A stretch of 64,000 nucleotides of DNA from Rivularia sp963920925 (GCF_963920925.1 NZ_CAWUDI010000023.1:1-64000); one strand, 5' to 3'; positions 32,523 through 42,554 are shown, counted from the first letter of the stretch. Numbers and translations: made by a program. Notes: generated by a model from the sequence alone, not told the origin.

Positions 32523-33791
32523 TTAACTATTGACTACCATAGGCTGCTTCACAGATTGCGGCGATAACTTTTTGTAGAGTTCGCCTAATTGCATTGCAAC
32601 CCCATCCCAACTAAATTTATTTTCAACGCGCTTTCTCGCAGCTTGACCTAACTCTTCGCCCCATTGAGCATCCAGCAAAATTCGGTCAATAGCATTCGCA
32701 AAAGCTGGAACATCCTGCGGTGGTGCCAACAAACCAGTTTCTTCATTAACAACAGTAAACTGAAGTCCGCCAACATCGCTCGCAACTACTGGTGTAAAGC
32801 TCGCCATTGCTTCGATAGCTACCAGCCCAAAAGGTTCGTAATGACTCGGAACAACGCAAACGTCAGCAGCACCATAGTAAAATGGTAAATCTTCTTGGCT
32901 GATACGACCCGGAAATTCTGTCATCTGAGTCATTCCTAATTCCGCGACGATTTTCTTTATTCGCTCGCATTCATCACCATCGCTATGTCCGGGGCGACTG
33001 CCACCACAAATCATTAACTTGAAGTCTTCCCTACCAAATAATTTAGATTGTCCTACTGCACGTACCAAGGTTTCAATACCTTTACGTTGGTCAAAACGTC
33101 CTACGTACAGTACAAGCTTAGTTTCGGAATTAATTCCCAATTCGTTTCTTGCTGTTTTTCGGTCAACACAACCAAAGCGTTCAATATCTGTACCGCAAGG
33201 AATTACATCTATATATCCTTTTGTCGAAACAAGAGTACGCATATGTTCTTGTTCTTGCGGCGAAGTTGCAACAATTCTTTGTGCCGTTTCTAATATCTGT
33301 TTTTCTGTTATCAAACGGGTACTAGCAACTAAAGGAACTGTTTTTACAGTATTGTATTTAACTGCTCCTAATGAATGATATGTATGTACTATATGGCTTC
33401 CTTGTTTTTGCCTCAACTGCATACCAACCCAGCTAGAAAGCCAGTAATTAGTATGAATTAAAGAATATATGGTTTCGTTATCTTGCTGAAATTTGAGAAA
33501 ATTATCTACAAATTCTGGCAAATGTTCAAAAAGATTGTCTCGCGGCACAAAATCAACATTACCTGCTTTCAAACGAATTGTTCGACAATTTGGAGAATGC
33601 CAAACAATATCTTCCTGCTCAACATCTACTTTACGGGTAAACATATCAACTTGCCATCCAAGTTCAGCTAATGCTTCCCCTACATGACGAACGTAAACGT
33701 TCTGCCCTCCGGCTTCTTCCTTACCTATTTCAATCGCTGGATCGCCGTGGACGGAAATCAAGGCGATGCGTTGCTCTGTTGCAAGGTTCAT
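32523..33791 (-). CDS. Sucrose-phosphate synthase-type glycosyltransferase (GT4)
   Basis: A protein of 422 residues. The GT-B fold is marked by the SPS/sucrose-synthase signature SVHGDPAIEIGKEEAGGQNVYV (quoted in part: GKEEAGGQNVYV), HTNYWLSSWVG, YVGRFDQRKGIETL and the nucleotide-sugar motif PSHYEPFGLVAIEAMA (E-x7-E). It lacks the C-terminal phosphatase-like domain of plant enzymes, as do the two short SPS proteins of Anabaena. It should join UDP- or ADP-glucose to fructose-6-phosphate. Sucrose serves salt tolerance and feeds heterocysts. A sucrose-synthase-like or other GT4 role is the alternative. Confidence 0.8.
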   Translation of the reverse strand: MNLATEQRIALISVHGDPAIEIGKEEAGGQNVYVRHVGEALAELGWQVDMFTRKVDVEQEDIVWHSPNCRTIRLKAGNVDFVPRDNLFEHLPEFVDNFLKFQQDNETIYSLIHTNYWLSSWVGMQLRQKQGSHIVHTYHSLGAVKYNTVKTVPLVASTRLITEKQILETAQRIVATSPQEQEHMRTLVSTKGYIDVIPCGTDIERFGCVDRKTARNELGINSETKLVLYVGRFDQRKGIETLVRAVGQSKLFGREDFKLMICGGSRPGHSDGDECERIKKIVAELGMTQMTEFPGRISQEDLPFYYGAADVCVVPSHYEPFGLVAIEAMASFTPVVASDVGGLQFTVVNEETGLLAPPQDVPAFANAIDRILLDAQWGEELGQAARKRVENKFSWDGVAMQLGELYKKLSPQSVKQPMVVNS

Positions 33792-34817
33792 AGTTTATTG
33801 GCTAATAATGTGTTTGACTTCTTAGGAGCGCGTCAACCCCTAATACTAAAATCTTTGTAAATGTTCATGTAATCTTTATTTTAATTTAAGATGTGAATTT
33901 TTTTTACTTATTTGCAATTTCCTTTACTCTTGTAAGTTCAGTAATAATATGGATTCACACAATGCTATAAACACTATACTTGTGTTTCCTAACACCTCTG
34001 ATATTACTTACTTAAACGGCTAATTATTGCCATATATCTATGGCTTAAAGTATTATTTATGACTGCATTAGTTCTATACCTTGAACTTCAAAACAGCATT
34101 ACTTTAAATAATAATATCATTGTTTTAAGTATAAACACTTAAATAAGTAGATTTCAGTTAAAACAGTAAATCGATACTCATTAGTTTTTTAGAGACACCA
34201 AACCATAACAGCTATATAAAAATATGTATTTTAATATACTTAATATATATTTACTGTAAAAATTGTACTTAGGTCGCTACTTTTTCAAAAGCTGTCAGAA
34301 CGTTTTTTCTTGGTTAATGTATTTAATACTACATCTAAAATAGCTATAAAATATGTATAGTATAGGATTTATTTATGGTTAGCGCTTTATCTGAGGCAAT
34401 ACTGTCACCGATTCCAGACATAACTGTGCTAGCTATATGAGCGTTAATAATTCTTTGAAAGCAAAAAATATTACAATTCAATTGATATCTATCATCAAAC
34501 CAAGAACTTACAAGCTGTAGAAGATATTTAGATCGTAAATTTGAAAATTTTATTTTCTTGAAGAGATATTGAGAAAAACTACCGCGCACGATTTTTAGCG
34601 AGCAGTTGCGGAAAGTCCTTCGCTAAGATAAATCCCTGGCAATAGCTGGGATTGAAAATTAATTCATATTTTTTGTGGTTTATAAAGATATGGTGCTTAT
34701 CGATTAAAAGCGCATCAAAATAGCTCGCTCGCAAGCAACTACTATAAATAAAAAGAAAGCTTGACAAGCCCAACCTGCCTTCCTCGGTGGGCTAGTTCAA
34801 ACTTCTAAGTTCACAAA
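33792..34817. other. Long AT-rich intergenic stretch
   Basis: No convincing gene is seen. Two overlapping leftward frames (34344-34589 and 34579-34773; 81 and 64 codons) have no recognisable domain and no ribosome binding site and may be chance or decay. Low-complexity A/T runs dominate 33900-34340. Confidence 0.45.
34767..34793 (-). terminator. Terminator behind the RRM gene
   Basis: AGCCCACC and GGTTGGGCT (minus strand) pair with one bulge and are followed by T-rich sequence (TTTCTTTTT after a 10-base spacer). It lies 25 bases behind the RRM stop codon. Confidence 0.65.
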
Positions 34818-35315
34818 CTAATTGGTAGTCTGTGCGGCAAGCATTTCCTTTAACTTCTCTAACTCTGTAGCCCAACGAGGATCTGGAGAAACCCCATCTG
34901 ACGAAGAACTGCTTGAACTGCTGCTATCTTTAGAACCACTGCCGCGACGAGATTTTTTCTTACTCTTACTAATTCCAGTAGTGGCAGAACCACTAACAGC
35001 AGCTGGAGTTGGTGTTGATGCTTTAGAAGGCTGCATCCCTTCTTCTCCTTCCTCACTACTCTTAGTGCGAGGTAATGCTTTCTCCAGCTTAATAGGAGAT
35101 TCTTTGAACATTTGACCATTATATTTTTCAATAATTTGGTCGGCTTGTTCGTCGTTGTTCACAGTCATAAAACCAAAGCCGCGACATTTGCCTGTCTTAC
35201 GATCTTTGATTAATTTGGTCGTAATACTGCTACCTTCTTCAGCAAAAACAGCTTGCAATTCTGATTTATCTATTTCTTCTTTTGGCAAATTGCCTATGTA
35301 TAGGCGAATGGACAT
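34818..35315 (-). CDS. RRM RNA-binding protein with Ser-rich tail
   Basis: The protein has 165 residues. A single RNA recognition motif (about 3-80) has RNP2 LYIGNL (5-10) and RNP1 KCRGFGFMTV (43-52). The tail (about 85-165) is unusual: Lys/Arg patches, SSSSSSSSS and a short helix at the end (TELEKLKEMLAA). Most cyanobacterial Rbp proteins have about 100 residues and a Gly-rich or no tail, so this belongs to the longer type. Such proteins bind mRNA and help cold adaptation or RNA localisation near thylakoids. The 600-base upstream region may hold a long leader. Confidence 0.88.
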   Translation of the reverse strand: MSIRLYIGNLPKEEIDKSELQAVFAEEGSSITTKLIKDRKTGKCRGFGFMTVNNDEQADQIIEKYNGQMFKESPIKLEKALPRTKSSEEGEEGMQPSKASTPTPAAVSGSATTGISKSKKKSRRGSGSKDSSSSSSSSSDGVSPDPRWATELEKLKEMLAAQTTN

Positions 35316-35920
35316 GAAAGATCCTCCAATATGGTTAGATGTTTAGCAACGGGTTTAAAACAAAAACTTGGGTTTATGGATGACGGACATATGTTATTTA
35401 CTAACATTGCCGCGAACCATCTTTTTACTCCAAACTGTTAATCTTTACAATACAGTTTTTCGCAATCGCGATTTTTTTATGCGAAATTACACGCTTGAAC
35501 ATACAAACACGTTAATCACAAAAATTCTAAATTCTGCATTATCTTCTTGCAAAACAAAACTTATTCAATGCTCTTTTATTATGAAGATTTAAACACCATT
35601 TTCTACAATATCACGCTATTCTTAGCACAGCTAGTTCAGCACAGACATTTCTGGCTCAGTCATTAATGCATAGTAACATAAAATACATTTTTTTCGTAAA
35701 GCAAGCCCTTTCAAGAAATAAAAACCAGTCAACGGTTGGTTGATTTCCTACTGTGTTGGAAGGACGAAAGGGAGATACAGTAGCGCAAACAGCCTCATAC
35801 ATTAATTAAGCCTATAGCTTTCTCGTTTGAGCTAAAAGTTCTTAGTGTTAATAAATATAACATTTTTGTCGAGATTTCGCAATTTTTATTTACAAAAGTA
35901 TTTTAGAATCAGTGATTCGA
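35316..35920. other. Long intergenic stretch upstream of the RRM gene
   Basis: AT-rich with no convincing gene. It must contain the RRM promoter and leader; long leaders are usual for cold-regulated rbp genes. A 74-codon rightward frame (35368-35592) has no support. Confidence 0.4.
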
Positions 35921-38233
35921 TCAACCTGTTAAAACAATATAGGCTCCCCAAGCAAAAGCTGCGACTGTCAAAATGGTAGACCAAATTGGATGAGGGCTGT
36001 TGACTAATTTGCCACTTTGAGTTTTTAAAGTTTGAATATCCACCCAAGGCGTTGCACCTCGTCGCAACCAGCCAGTGACGGAAACTGTTTTACCGATAAA
36101 GTCTTGAGGATTAACAGATTGTCCCAACCAGGAGACATGATGTAATTTCACCAAAATATTTCCAACTTGAATAATTAAGTCTTGTGCTAAATAGTTGCTG
36201 CTACCACGATGACCTAATAATTTTCCTGAAAGTTCAACCGGGGTACTATCTATAGGTAAGGCTGTGGGATTTGTTAATAACTCGGCTATTGACTCGGACT
36301 TTTGGACATTTTTAGTTTCAATATTGGCAAATAAAGAATTCATTCTAATTAAAATACCAATACTAAAACCGATAAGCATAAAACCTGTAACGAATTGCCA
36401 ATCGTCGTATATCCATTTGAGGTTAATTAAATTTAGCGCAAATAATGCCTGCCAAGCCAACCGGAAAAGTAATGCTGATGCAGCACCAGCTAAAATGCCC
36501 AAGTAAGGAGCAATTTGTAATAAGAATGACTCGCGTTTTACCTTCAATGACTGCTGGTTTTCGAGGTATACTTCAGGCTCTACGTGCCAGTAGCGAGCAA
36601 GTTTACATAATTTTTGCAAACGTGTCCCCATCAAAGGATGGCTGTTAGTAGCTGTGAACCATTGACGATAGGGATTAAGATAATCCCACATTAGCAACGA
36701 TTCAAAGGTGGTATTTGCAGCGATACTACCTAACCATAAACTTTGTTCGTGACCAACTGGTATTAATAGATTTAAACTTTCTAACTGCCAAGGTGTTTGT
36801 TTTTTCTTGGCTATATCGGAGGCAGTCGCAATGGCAATTTTGAGTAAACCACGAATCAATGCGTTAGGGTTTCCAGTTACTTCCGCACCAATTTTATCGC
36901 TTAAGAAAACTCGGTTTCTTGATAACCACAAACCTGTTGCGGTAAGCAAATACCAAATTCCATAAATGCCATTAGCAATTATTCCTACAACTGTACCTCC
37001 AATTCGGTTGGATATATTATCACCTAGTTGGGAAATCAGTTGATATAGTTTATAAATCGGAATTGTTACCGACAGCATTACAGACATAACTGCACAATTT
37101 ACGCGACCGATTTGACCTAATTGAGAGGCTATTATTGCCGCGATTTCATCATCTTCAAGTTGCTCTAAAAGTCCCTGACTAACTATAATACGAGCGGTAC
37201 GGGGTAAATGACCAACTGTAAATGCCACTGGTGCTGCGAGCGGTAAAATCCCTAATTTTGGTAAGCTCCAGCCTCGCGGTTGACAGTAGCGTTGCAGTAC
37301 CCGTACTGATTCGTGAGAATATGTCTTTAAAGTTTCTCTACTTAATTCTTTTTTCTCGTAAAATTTACATAGCAGCCAATCGAGTAACCACGGTGAAACA
37401 GCTAGGATTACGAGAAATATACCCAGCACTAAGTAAGTCGGGTCATTGTATAAAAACTGTATTGGTTCTAAAAATGGTAGCGCAACTAAAATATTGTTAA
37501 TTAATTGCATTACTAGCTGTAATAGTGCCCGTACTATCCAAAATAAAGCAACAAAGGTTCCAATCCCCAGCAATGGCAAGCGAATAGACTTTGTAAACTT
37601 TGGTTTTGGCAGGGGTTGCCATACCTTTGCCCTTCCTCCCAAACGCCAATGAATATTAGAGTTAATATTTGGAATTTGGGAATTTGCTTTAGAATTTGAC
37701 GAAGAATTTGCTTGGGAAACAGGTACTATTTCACCACCACGAGGTTTTTTTTTCGTTTGCACGGGGGGTTCTTTCACAGTCGAAGTATTTGCTTTTGAAT
37801 TTGAAAATAATGGTGGAGGTGGAGGTGGAGGTGGGGTACGAGTAGGAGTGGTAATGCTGGGGAATTCAGATTCTAATTTTTCTATTCGATCTATTTCATC
37901 TTCTGGCGATTCAAAAGCAACAAATCCTGTTGAGTACGGCTTCTTATTTTTATAAGTAGGATACTTTTTTTTCAGTTGTTTCAAAGAGTTTTCTGCCCAC
38001 TGTTGAACTTGAGAATTACTGCTTTTCTCCAGAGATTCACACACCGCGATCGCCATTTCAATTTCGCCGCTGCGGGAGTACGCGACTACTAAGCCAACCT
38101 GGGCTTGTAAGCTTTCATTGGTATCATCATCCCTAGCTGCAACATCTTCTAAGATGATTTTTGCCGTGCGGTAATCTTCTTTTTTGAGGGCAGCTAAACC
38201 GTCTTTCAAAGATGATTTGGAGTGTGAAGACAT
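35921..38233 (-). CDS. M48-like membrane protein lacking the protease motif
   Basis: About 770 residues from the ATG at 38233; an upstream ATG (38287) would add 18 unlikely residues. TPR-like helices (about 5-95) lead to a Pro-rich linker with eight prolines in a row (about 130-140), two membrane segments (about 215-300), and an M48/Ste24-like domain. There EDDEIAAIIASQLGQI stands where the zinc protease motif HELGH is expected (about residue 360). Both His and the Glu are gone. The later DKIGAEVTGNPNAL segment keeps the family shape but has Asp for the third zinc ligand Glu. A binding or scaffold role in membrane quality control is likely. Confidence 0.8.
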   Translation of the reverse strand: MSSHSKSSLKDGLAALKKEDYRTAKIILEDVAARDDDTNESLQAQVGLVVAYSRSGEIEMAIAVCESLEKSSNSQVQQWAENSLKQLKKKYPTYKNKKPYSTGFVAFESPEDEIDRIEKLESEFPSITTPTRTPPPPPPPPLFSNSKANTSTVKEPPVQTKKKPRGGEIVPVSQANSSSNSKANSQIPNINSNIHWRLGGRAKVWQPLPKPKFTKSIRLPLLGIGTFVALFWIVRALLQLVMQLINNILVALPFLEPIQFLYNDPTYLVLGIFLVILAVSPWLLDWLLCKFYEKKELSRETLKTYSHESVRVLQRYCQPRGWSLPKLGILPLAAPVAFTVGHLPRTARIIVSQGLLEQLEDDEIAAIIASQLGQIGRVNCAVMSVMLSVTIPIYKLYQLISQLGDNISNRIGGTVVGIIANGIYGIWYLLTATGLWLSRNRVFLSDKIGAEVTGNPNALIRGLLKIAIATASDIAKKKQTPWQLESLNLLIPVGHEQSLWLGSIAANTTFESLLMWDYLNPYRQWFTATNSHPLMGTRLQKLCKLARYWHVEPEVYLENQQSLKVKRESFLLQIAPYLGILAGAASALLFRLAWQALFALNLINLKWIYDDWQFVTGFMLIGFSIGILIRMNSLFANIETKNVQKSESIAELLTNPTALPIDSTPVELSGKLLGHRGSSNYLAQDLIIQVGNILVKLHHVSWLGQSVNPQDFIGKTVSVTGWLRRGATPWVDIQTLKTQSGKLVNSPHPIWSTILTVAAFAWGAYIVLTG

Positions 38234-38366
38234 AAATATTCTTTCACTAAACGTATTTAAAAATAGGTTGATATTTGTGTGGTGCAAATATAGCCTATTA
38301 TTGGCAAACGGGCTATAAAGCCCGCTATCAAAGGTTTTATGGATAATACTGGTTGTGGTATATCGC

Positions 38367-39989
38367 TTACGAAGTTGAAGTTGTTCCGGATACGGGAGCT
38401 ATGGCATTTAACTTTAACTCCGGATGATCTTGCTTTAATTGATTGGTGTTCCATTCATTGCGGAATAATAATACAGGTCGTCCCATACTATCTTTCATAG
38501 TGGTAGTGTTGAACAAACGTCCCACCTTTTCCAAAGCTTCCCAACCACCTTCTACCCAACGGGCTACGCTGTAAGGTAAATATTCCAAACGAGTTTCTAC
38601 ACCATACTCGTTTTCCAAACGATACTGCACAACTTCAAGCTGTAACTGACCAACTGCTGCCAAAATTGGATCGCGTTTTGATTCATCCACAGAGTACATA
38701 ATTTGTACCGCTCCTTCTTCGCGCAATTCCGTTACACCTTTTTGAAACTGCTTAAATTTTGAAGGATTGGGATTTCTCAAAATGGCAAACAACTCCGGTG
38801 AAAAATAAGGGATACCCTCATATTCTAATTTTTTACCAGTGTAAATTGTATCGCCAATTGCAAAAACACCGGGATTATTTAAACCAATAATATCCCCCGG
38901 ATAAGCTTCATCAATAGATTCGCGTTCTTGAGCAAAGAGTTTTTGCGGACGAGATAAACGCACGTTTTTACCTGTACGAGCGTGATTAACTGTCATATCT
39001 TTTTCAAAACGACCCGTACATACGCGGATAAAAGCAACGCGATCGCGATGTTTGGGGTCCATATTCGCTTGCAGCTTGAATACAAAACCGGAAAAGTCTG
39101 GATAAGTAGGGGGGACTTCGCCTAAACTGCTGGAATGAGAACCGGGTTTGAGGGCATATTTGAGAAAATTCTTCAGAAATAACTCTACGCCGAAATTAGT
39201 CATGGCCGATCCAAAAAACACCGGAGTCATTTTGCCTTGGTGTATCAAATCCATGTCTAATTCGGGGCCGACTCCATCCAACAATTCCAAATCGTCTTTG
39301 AGTTGATGATAAAGCTCTTGTTCCAAAACTTCTTCAATTTTGGCATCGCCCAAATCAACTATCGTATTTGCCGCTTCTTTGCTTCCGTGGGCGCTTCTTT
39401 CAAACAAATGGATTTTTTGCTCTTGACGATCAAATACACCTTTAAAGCGATCGCCCATGCCGATCGGCCAGTTTACCGCATAAGTTTGTAAATTTAATTC
39501 TTGCTCAATTTCGTCTAAAAGTTCTAAGGGTTCTCTTCCGGGACGATCTAGTTTATTTATGAAAGTAAAAATTGGAATACCCCGCATTTTACAAACTTCA
39601 AATAATTTTCGCGTCTGGGGTTCCAAACCTTTGGCTACGTCAATCAACATGACTGCATTATCGGCAGCGCTGAGAGTTCGATATGTGTCTTCACTAAAGT
39701 CTTGGTGCCCAGGAGTATCTAATAAATTTATTTGACAATTTTTGTACTCGAACTGCAACACTGTTGATGTAATAGAAATACCTCTTTGCTGTTCCATTGC
39801 CATCCAGTCAGAAGTTGCTTTACGCTGTGCCCGTCTAGCTTTTACAGAACCCGCTTCGTGAATGGCACCCCCGTACAGCAGTAGTTTTTCAGTCAGAGTA
39901 GTTTTACCAGCATCCGGGTGAGAAATAATGGCAAAATTGCGACGACGTTCAACTTCTTCGTAAATTTCCTTCTCAAGTTCAGTTGACAT
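38367..39989 (-). CDS. prfC: Peptide chain release factor 3
   Basis: A translational GTPase of 540 residues with normal family length. G1 is ISHPDAGKTTLTEKLL (about 20-33), followed by G2 RGISITSTV, G3 LDTPGHQDFSEDTYR, G4 FINKLDR and the RF3-type domains 2 and 3 (LFAQERESIDEAYPGDIIGL, YSVARWVEGGWEALEK). It removes RF1 or RF2 from the ribosome after peptide release. It stands between the inactive M48 protein and the divergent DUF4870 gene. Together with prmC and rqcH the window holds three genes for the end of translation, but they are far apart. Confidence 0.95.
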   Translation of the reverse strand: MSTELEKEIYEEVERRRNFAIISHPDAGKTTLTEKLLLYGGAIHEAGSVKARRAQRKATSDWMAMEQQRGISITSTVLQFEYKNCQINLLDTPGHQDFSEDTYRTLSAADNAVMLIDVAKGLEPQTRKLFEVCKMRGIPIFTFINKLDRPGREPLELLDEIEQELNLQTYAVNWPIGMGDRFKGVFDRQEQKIHLFERSAHGSKEAANTIVDLGDAKIEEVLEQELYHQLKDDLELLDGVGPELDMDLIHQGKMTPVFFGSAMTNFGVELFLKNFLKYALKPGSHSSSLGEVPPTYPDFSGFVFKLQANMDPKHRDRVAFIRVCTGRFEKDMTVNHARTGKNVRLSRPQKLFAQERESIDEAYPGDIIGLNNPGVFAIGDTIYTGKKLEYEGIPYFSPELFAILRNPNPSKFKQFQKGVTELREEGAVQIMYSVDESKRDPILAAVGQLQLEVVQYRLENEYGVETRLEYLPYSVARWVEGGWEALEKVGRLFNTTTMKDSMGRPVLLFRNEWNTNQLKQDHPELKLNAIAPVSGTTSTS

Positions 39990-40125
39990 AAGGTATTTGT
40001 TTGGTTGTATTCTATCTAAAATAATTGTTTTTCAATTTAGCAGAAGTCTTTTAATCTTAAGACAACTCCACCAGGTAATCGGTTCGTTATATAATTCGGA
40101 CATCTCAACATCAGGGGAGGAGAAA

Positions 40126-40467
40126 ATGTACGACACCGACAGCAGAAAGCTTTTATCAGCACTGTGTCACGGAGCGATTTTTTTAAACTTCATAGTGGTG
40201 CCTATTGCCATTCCTATTGTGATATTTTTTATAACTCAAGATCCAGTTGTAAAAGATAATGCCAAAGAAGCTCTAATTTTCTACTTGAACGTTTGGCTGT
40301 GTGGAATAATTATCGGAGTGCTGGTTTCGGTTACTTTCGGCTTGCTTTGGCCTCTAGTACCTGCATGGTTTGTTGTCCATTGGGGACTTACCATTTGGGC
40401 GCTTTCCCACGTTTTAGGAGATTCAGAGAAACCTTTTCGCTATCCCTTCATTTTTAGAGTGATTTAG
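40126..40467 (+). CDS. DUF4870 family membrane protein
   Basis: The protein has 113 residues. The ATG at 40126 is chosen because GGGGAGGAG stands right before it; an upstream frame to 39997 is ignored. The family pattern is seen: DSRKLLSALCHGAIFLNF, a second and third hydrophobic helix, and VKDNAKEALIFYLN. Four short membrane helices are likely. DUF4870 proteins (Tic20-like fold) have no known enzymatic role. It is divergent from prfC. Confidence 0.82.
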   Translation: MYDTDSRKLLSALCHGAIFLNFIVVPIAIPIVIFFITQDPVVKDNAKEALIFYLNVWLCGIIIGVLVSVTFGLLWPLVPAWFVVHWGLTIWALSHVLGDSEKPFRYPFIFRVI

Positions 40468-40585
40468 CATTTATTATCCAGCAGACGCTTGATACGATCG
40501 CAAGTAACTTTTTTACTTTAAGTTAGCTTAAAAGCCTGAAAGACTCACAGCTTTACTTTTTTCACCTTGTTTTCTGCGAGATACT

Positions 40586-40608
40586 CCTGGTTCAGCGAAG
40601 CAACCAGG
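40586..40608. repeat. Hairpin at the 3' end of the isrB gene
   Basis: CCTGGTT and AACCAGG form a 7-bp stem extended by CTC/GAG with a mismatch. It lies 15 bases behind the isrB stop and may be the right-end hairpin of an IS200/IS605-type element, or a terminator. Confidence 0.45.
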
Positions 40609-40622
40609 GGAGGGATAGCAGG

Positions 40623-41741
40623 TCAAAGTTGATCCTTCGATGGGGTTAACTTTGAGTGTTTCCGAGTTGACAACACAATTAAACCCGTGTTTCGCTGTAT
40701 CAATCGGACTTTTTTAGCAGTGCATTGCCCTAATCTTTTCCAGTCACAATCACTTACTGAAACTAATTTTTCTGTGTCTCCACTAACCCAACCGAAAAAT
40801 GTTTTCTTCCCTTGGATAGCTTTAACAAAATCCCCTTTTCTGAATCCGTGACGGGTTGTAGTTCCGCCATATTTACGTCTATTTCCACCCTTGGAAGGAA
40901 CCATTAAATGTAGTTGTCTGCGGCTAACTGGAGGACGACGTAAAATTGTAAATTGTGATTTAGTAATAGCTACATTACCGACCCAATTAGCACCATGAGC
41001 TTTTGTTCCTTCCCAAGCTTGATATTTAACAAACTCCGAACAAGCAAGCCTTACAGCGTCAACTGCGTGAGTCTCAGGGATTTGCAAAGACTTCCACCGA
41101 TTTTCTTTGTGCAACCTCAGGTATTTACGAAGATTAGATGTTTCCCATCCTTTTCTCAATTTCACCTGCGCTCTATTTGATAACCTGTTAATCTGATATC
41201 TTTGCCCAACCATAACAGGGCTGAAACTAGCACTCCCCCTCGCTTCTACTTCTTCAATAACAATTGTTTTTACTGGGTAGATTTCACACAATAAAGTAAT
41301 TGTTCGGTATTCCAAATCTTTATTTGCTCGAATACTTGGAGGAAGTTTAGAGTTGCGACGATTATCAAACCTAGATTGACGATGGCTACGTTTATTGAAA
41401 GATAATTTTCGATTAATCCGTCTACCACGTCTACCACGCCGCATCATAGACCGTTGTTCCATTCGGTCTTTAACTGTTTTGAATGGTAAAACTAAATGCA
41501 ACATTTGCATCGTGGTTTTTTGGGATTGAACTGCCAAACCAGAAAACATTTTTCCGGGGTCTAAGCCAACTGCAATTTGTTGAACTTTAATATCAGATGG
41601 TTTAGTTAACAACTGAACATAAAAAATACCTAATTTGTTGAATTTACCTATTGCTTTACTTTCTTTAATCCAACGCCTAGCACGGCTAGCCTTTGTTGGC
41701 ATTAATGGTGTATTGTCAGCATTAATAACAGGTACTCGCAT
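40623..41741 (-). CDS. isrB: IsrB: RuvC-only RNA-guided nuclease homologue
   Basis: The protein has 372 residues from the ATG at 41741 (MRVPVINADN), which has an AAGGA in front. The PLMP domain is at the start (DNTPLMPTKASRARRWI). RuvC-I is IAVGLDPGKMFSGLAVQ. The Arg-rich bridge helix is RRGRRGRRINRKL. RuvC-II is TIVIEEVEA and RuvC-III THAVDAVRLA. Only about 60 residues separate RuvC-II and III, with no HNH nuclease, which makes this IsrB rather than IscB. IsrB nicks the non-target strand with an omega RNA. The C-terminal 100 residues are a beta-rich target-interaction part. All RuvC acidic residues look present, so it may be active. No tnpA transposase is adjacent. Confidence 0.85.
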   Translation of the reverse strand: MRVPVINADNTPLMPTKASRARRWIKESKAIGKFNKLGIFYVQLLTKPSDIKVQQIAVGLDPGKMFSGLAVQSQKTTMQMLHLVLPFKTVKDRMEQRSMMRRGRRGRRINRKLSFNKRSHRQSRFDNRRNSKLPPSIRANKDLEYRTITLLCEIYPVKTIVIEEVEARGSASFSPVMVGQRYQINRLSNRAQVKLRKGWETSNLRKYLRLHKENRWKSLQIPETHAVDAVRLACSEFVKYQAWEGTKAHGANWVGNVAITKSQFTILRRPPVSRRQLHLMVPSKGGNRRKYGGTTTRHGFRKGDFVKAIQGKKTFFGWVSGDTEKLVSVSDCDWKRLGQCTAKKVRLIQRNTGLIVLSTRKHSKLTPSKDQL

Positions 41742-42000
41742 AAAGAGATAATCCTTCGAGTATAGTTTTAGTCCCCTCGCCCAACTAATCCAAAATGTCT
41801 TGTCTTTAAACAACGACTGAACAAACAGTCTTGCAGATAATCCAAACTGGGGAAGTATTTGGAAGTGCGTATCAGGATTAGTCTAAGCGGGCTAGTCAAA
41901 CACGTAAAGTTTGTTCTTTACAAGCCCCATCCCTCGGAGCGGGTGGGGTTATTGACTTGTGCTACTCACACATCTTCATTTTTTTCAAAAGTCCGTTTCA
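41742..42000 (-). ncRNA. Probable omega RNA (HEARO-like) of isrB
   Basis: Directly upstream of isrB on the same strand lies a GC-richer folded stretch. CCCCA-CCC and GGG-A-TGGGG (41921-41949) form a hairpin inside CAAG/CTTG. The segment GACTAGCCCGCTTAGACTAATCC follows (quoted in part: CCCGCTTAGACTAATCC). IsrB/IscB guide RNAs sit in this place, with the guide at the 5' end. The exact boundaries are not fixed. Confidence 0.55.
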
Positions 42001-42137
42001 GTTAACTACAAATTGCAATGCTCAATAATACCAAGCTTTTCAATGTTGCAAAAATCTTCTTTTGTCGAGCATTTATCCTCGCAATAGCTGAAAATTAAAT
42101 TCTTAACGCTACATCATCTTTTGCATAAATCCGCTAG

Positions 42138-42216
42138 CCACACCGCCGAATGCTACTAGATAAAGTACAAGTCTATATTTTATCGATTTTGCAATCCAGG
42201 CATTCGGCGGTTGTGG
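42138..42216. repeat. Imperfect 79-bp inverted repeat
   Basis: CCACACCGCCGAATGC and GCATTCGGCGGTTGTGG are reverse complements apart from one inserted base, with 46 bases between. It could be a MITE-like repeat or a terminal part of the isrB element. Confidence 0.6.
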
Positions 42217-42554
42217 TACCGGCATACCCCAGAGCGAAAATAAATTTCAACTTGTCGAGAATCTGCTGTATTTCATCATAATATTAAAAAATGTGAAAAA
42301 TAATTGACAAAATTATTAAGTATCTAGCTTAAATTTGATTAACTAATATTTTCATGTGGATAGTTATTAAGCTTTTTTAGGATATATGTACAGCTAGTTG
42401 TAAAATACAAAATTGCCCCACATCTTCGCAGACAGTAGGGCATAGGAAAGTTAAGCGCTGTTCGCAGTTTGTCCTTTCAAAGTCCAATTTTGCTTGCAGT
42501 TTGTGACGCTTTTGATTTTGTCTGTAAAAGTTTTTCTTACTGTTTAAAAAAATT

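Noticed and set aside
32664..33687. Rightward frames within 32664-33687
   Set aside because: All are shadows of the well-supported glycosyltransferase gene on the other strand.
34344..34773. Two small leftward genes
   Set aside because: No ribosome binding site, no recognisable domain, AT-rich surroundings.
40623..41741. IscB or TnpB
   Set aside because: The PLMP domain speaks against TnpB; the short gap between RuvC-II and RuvC-III leaves no room for an HNH domain, so not IscB.
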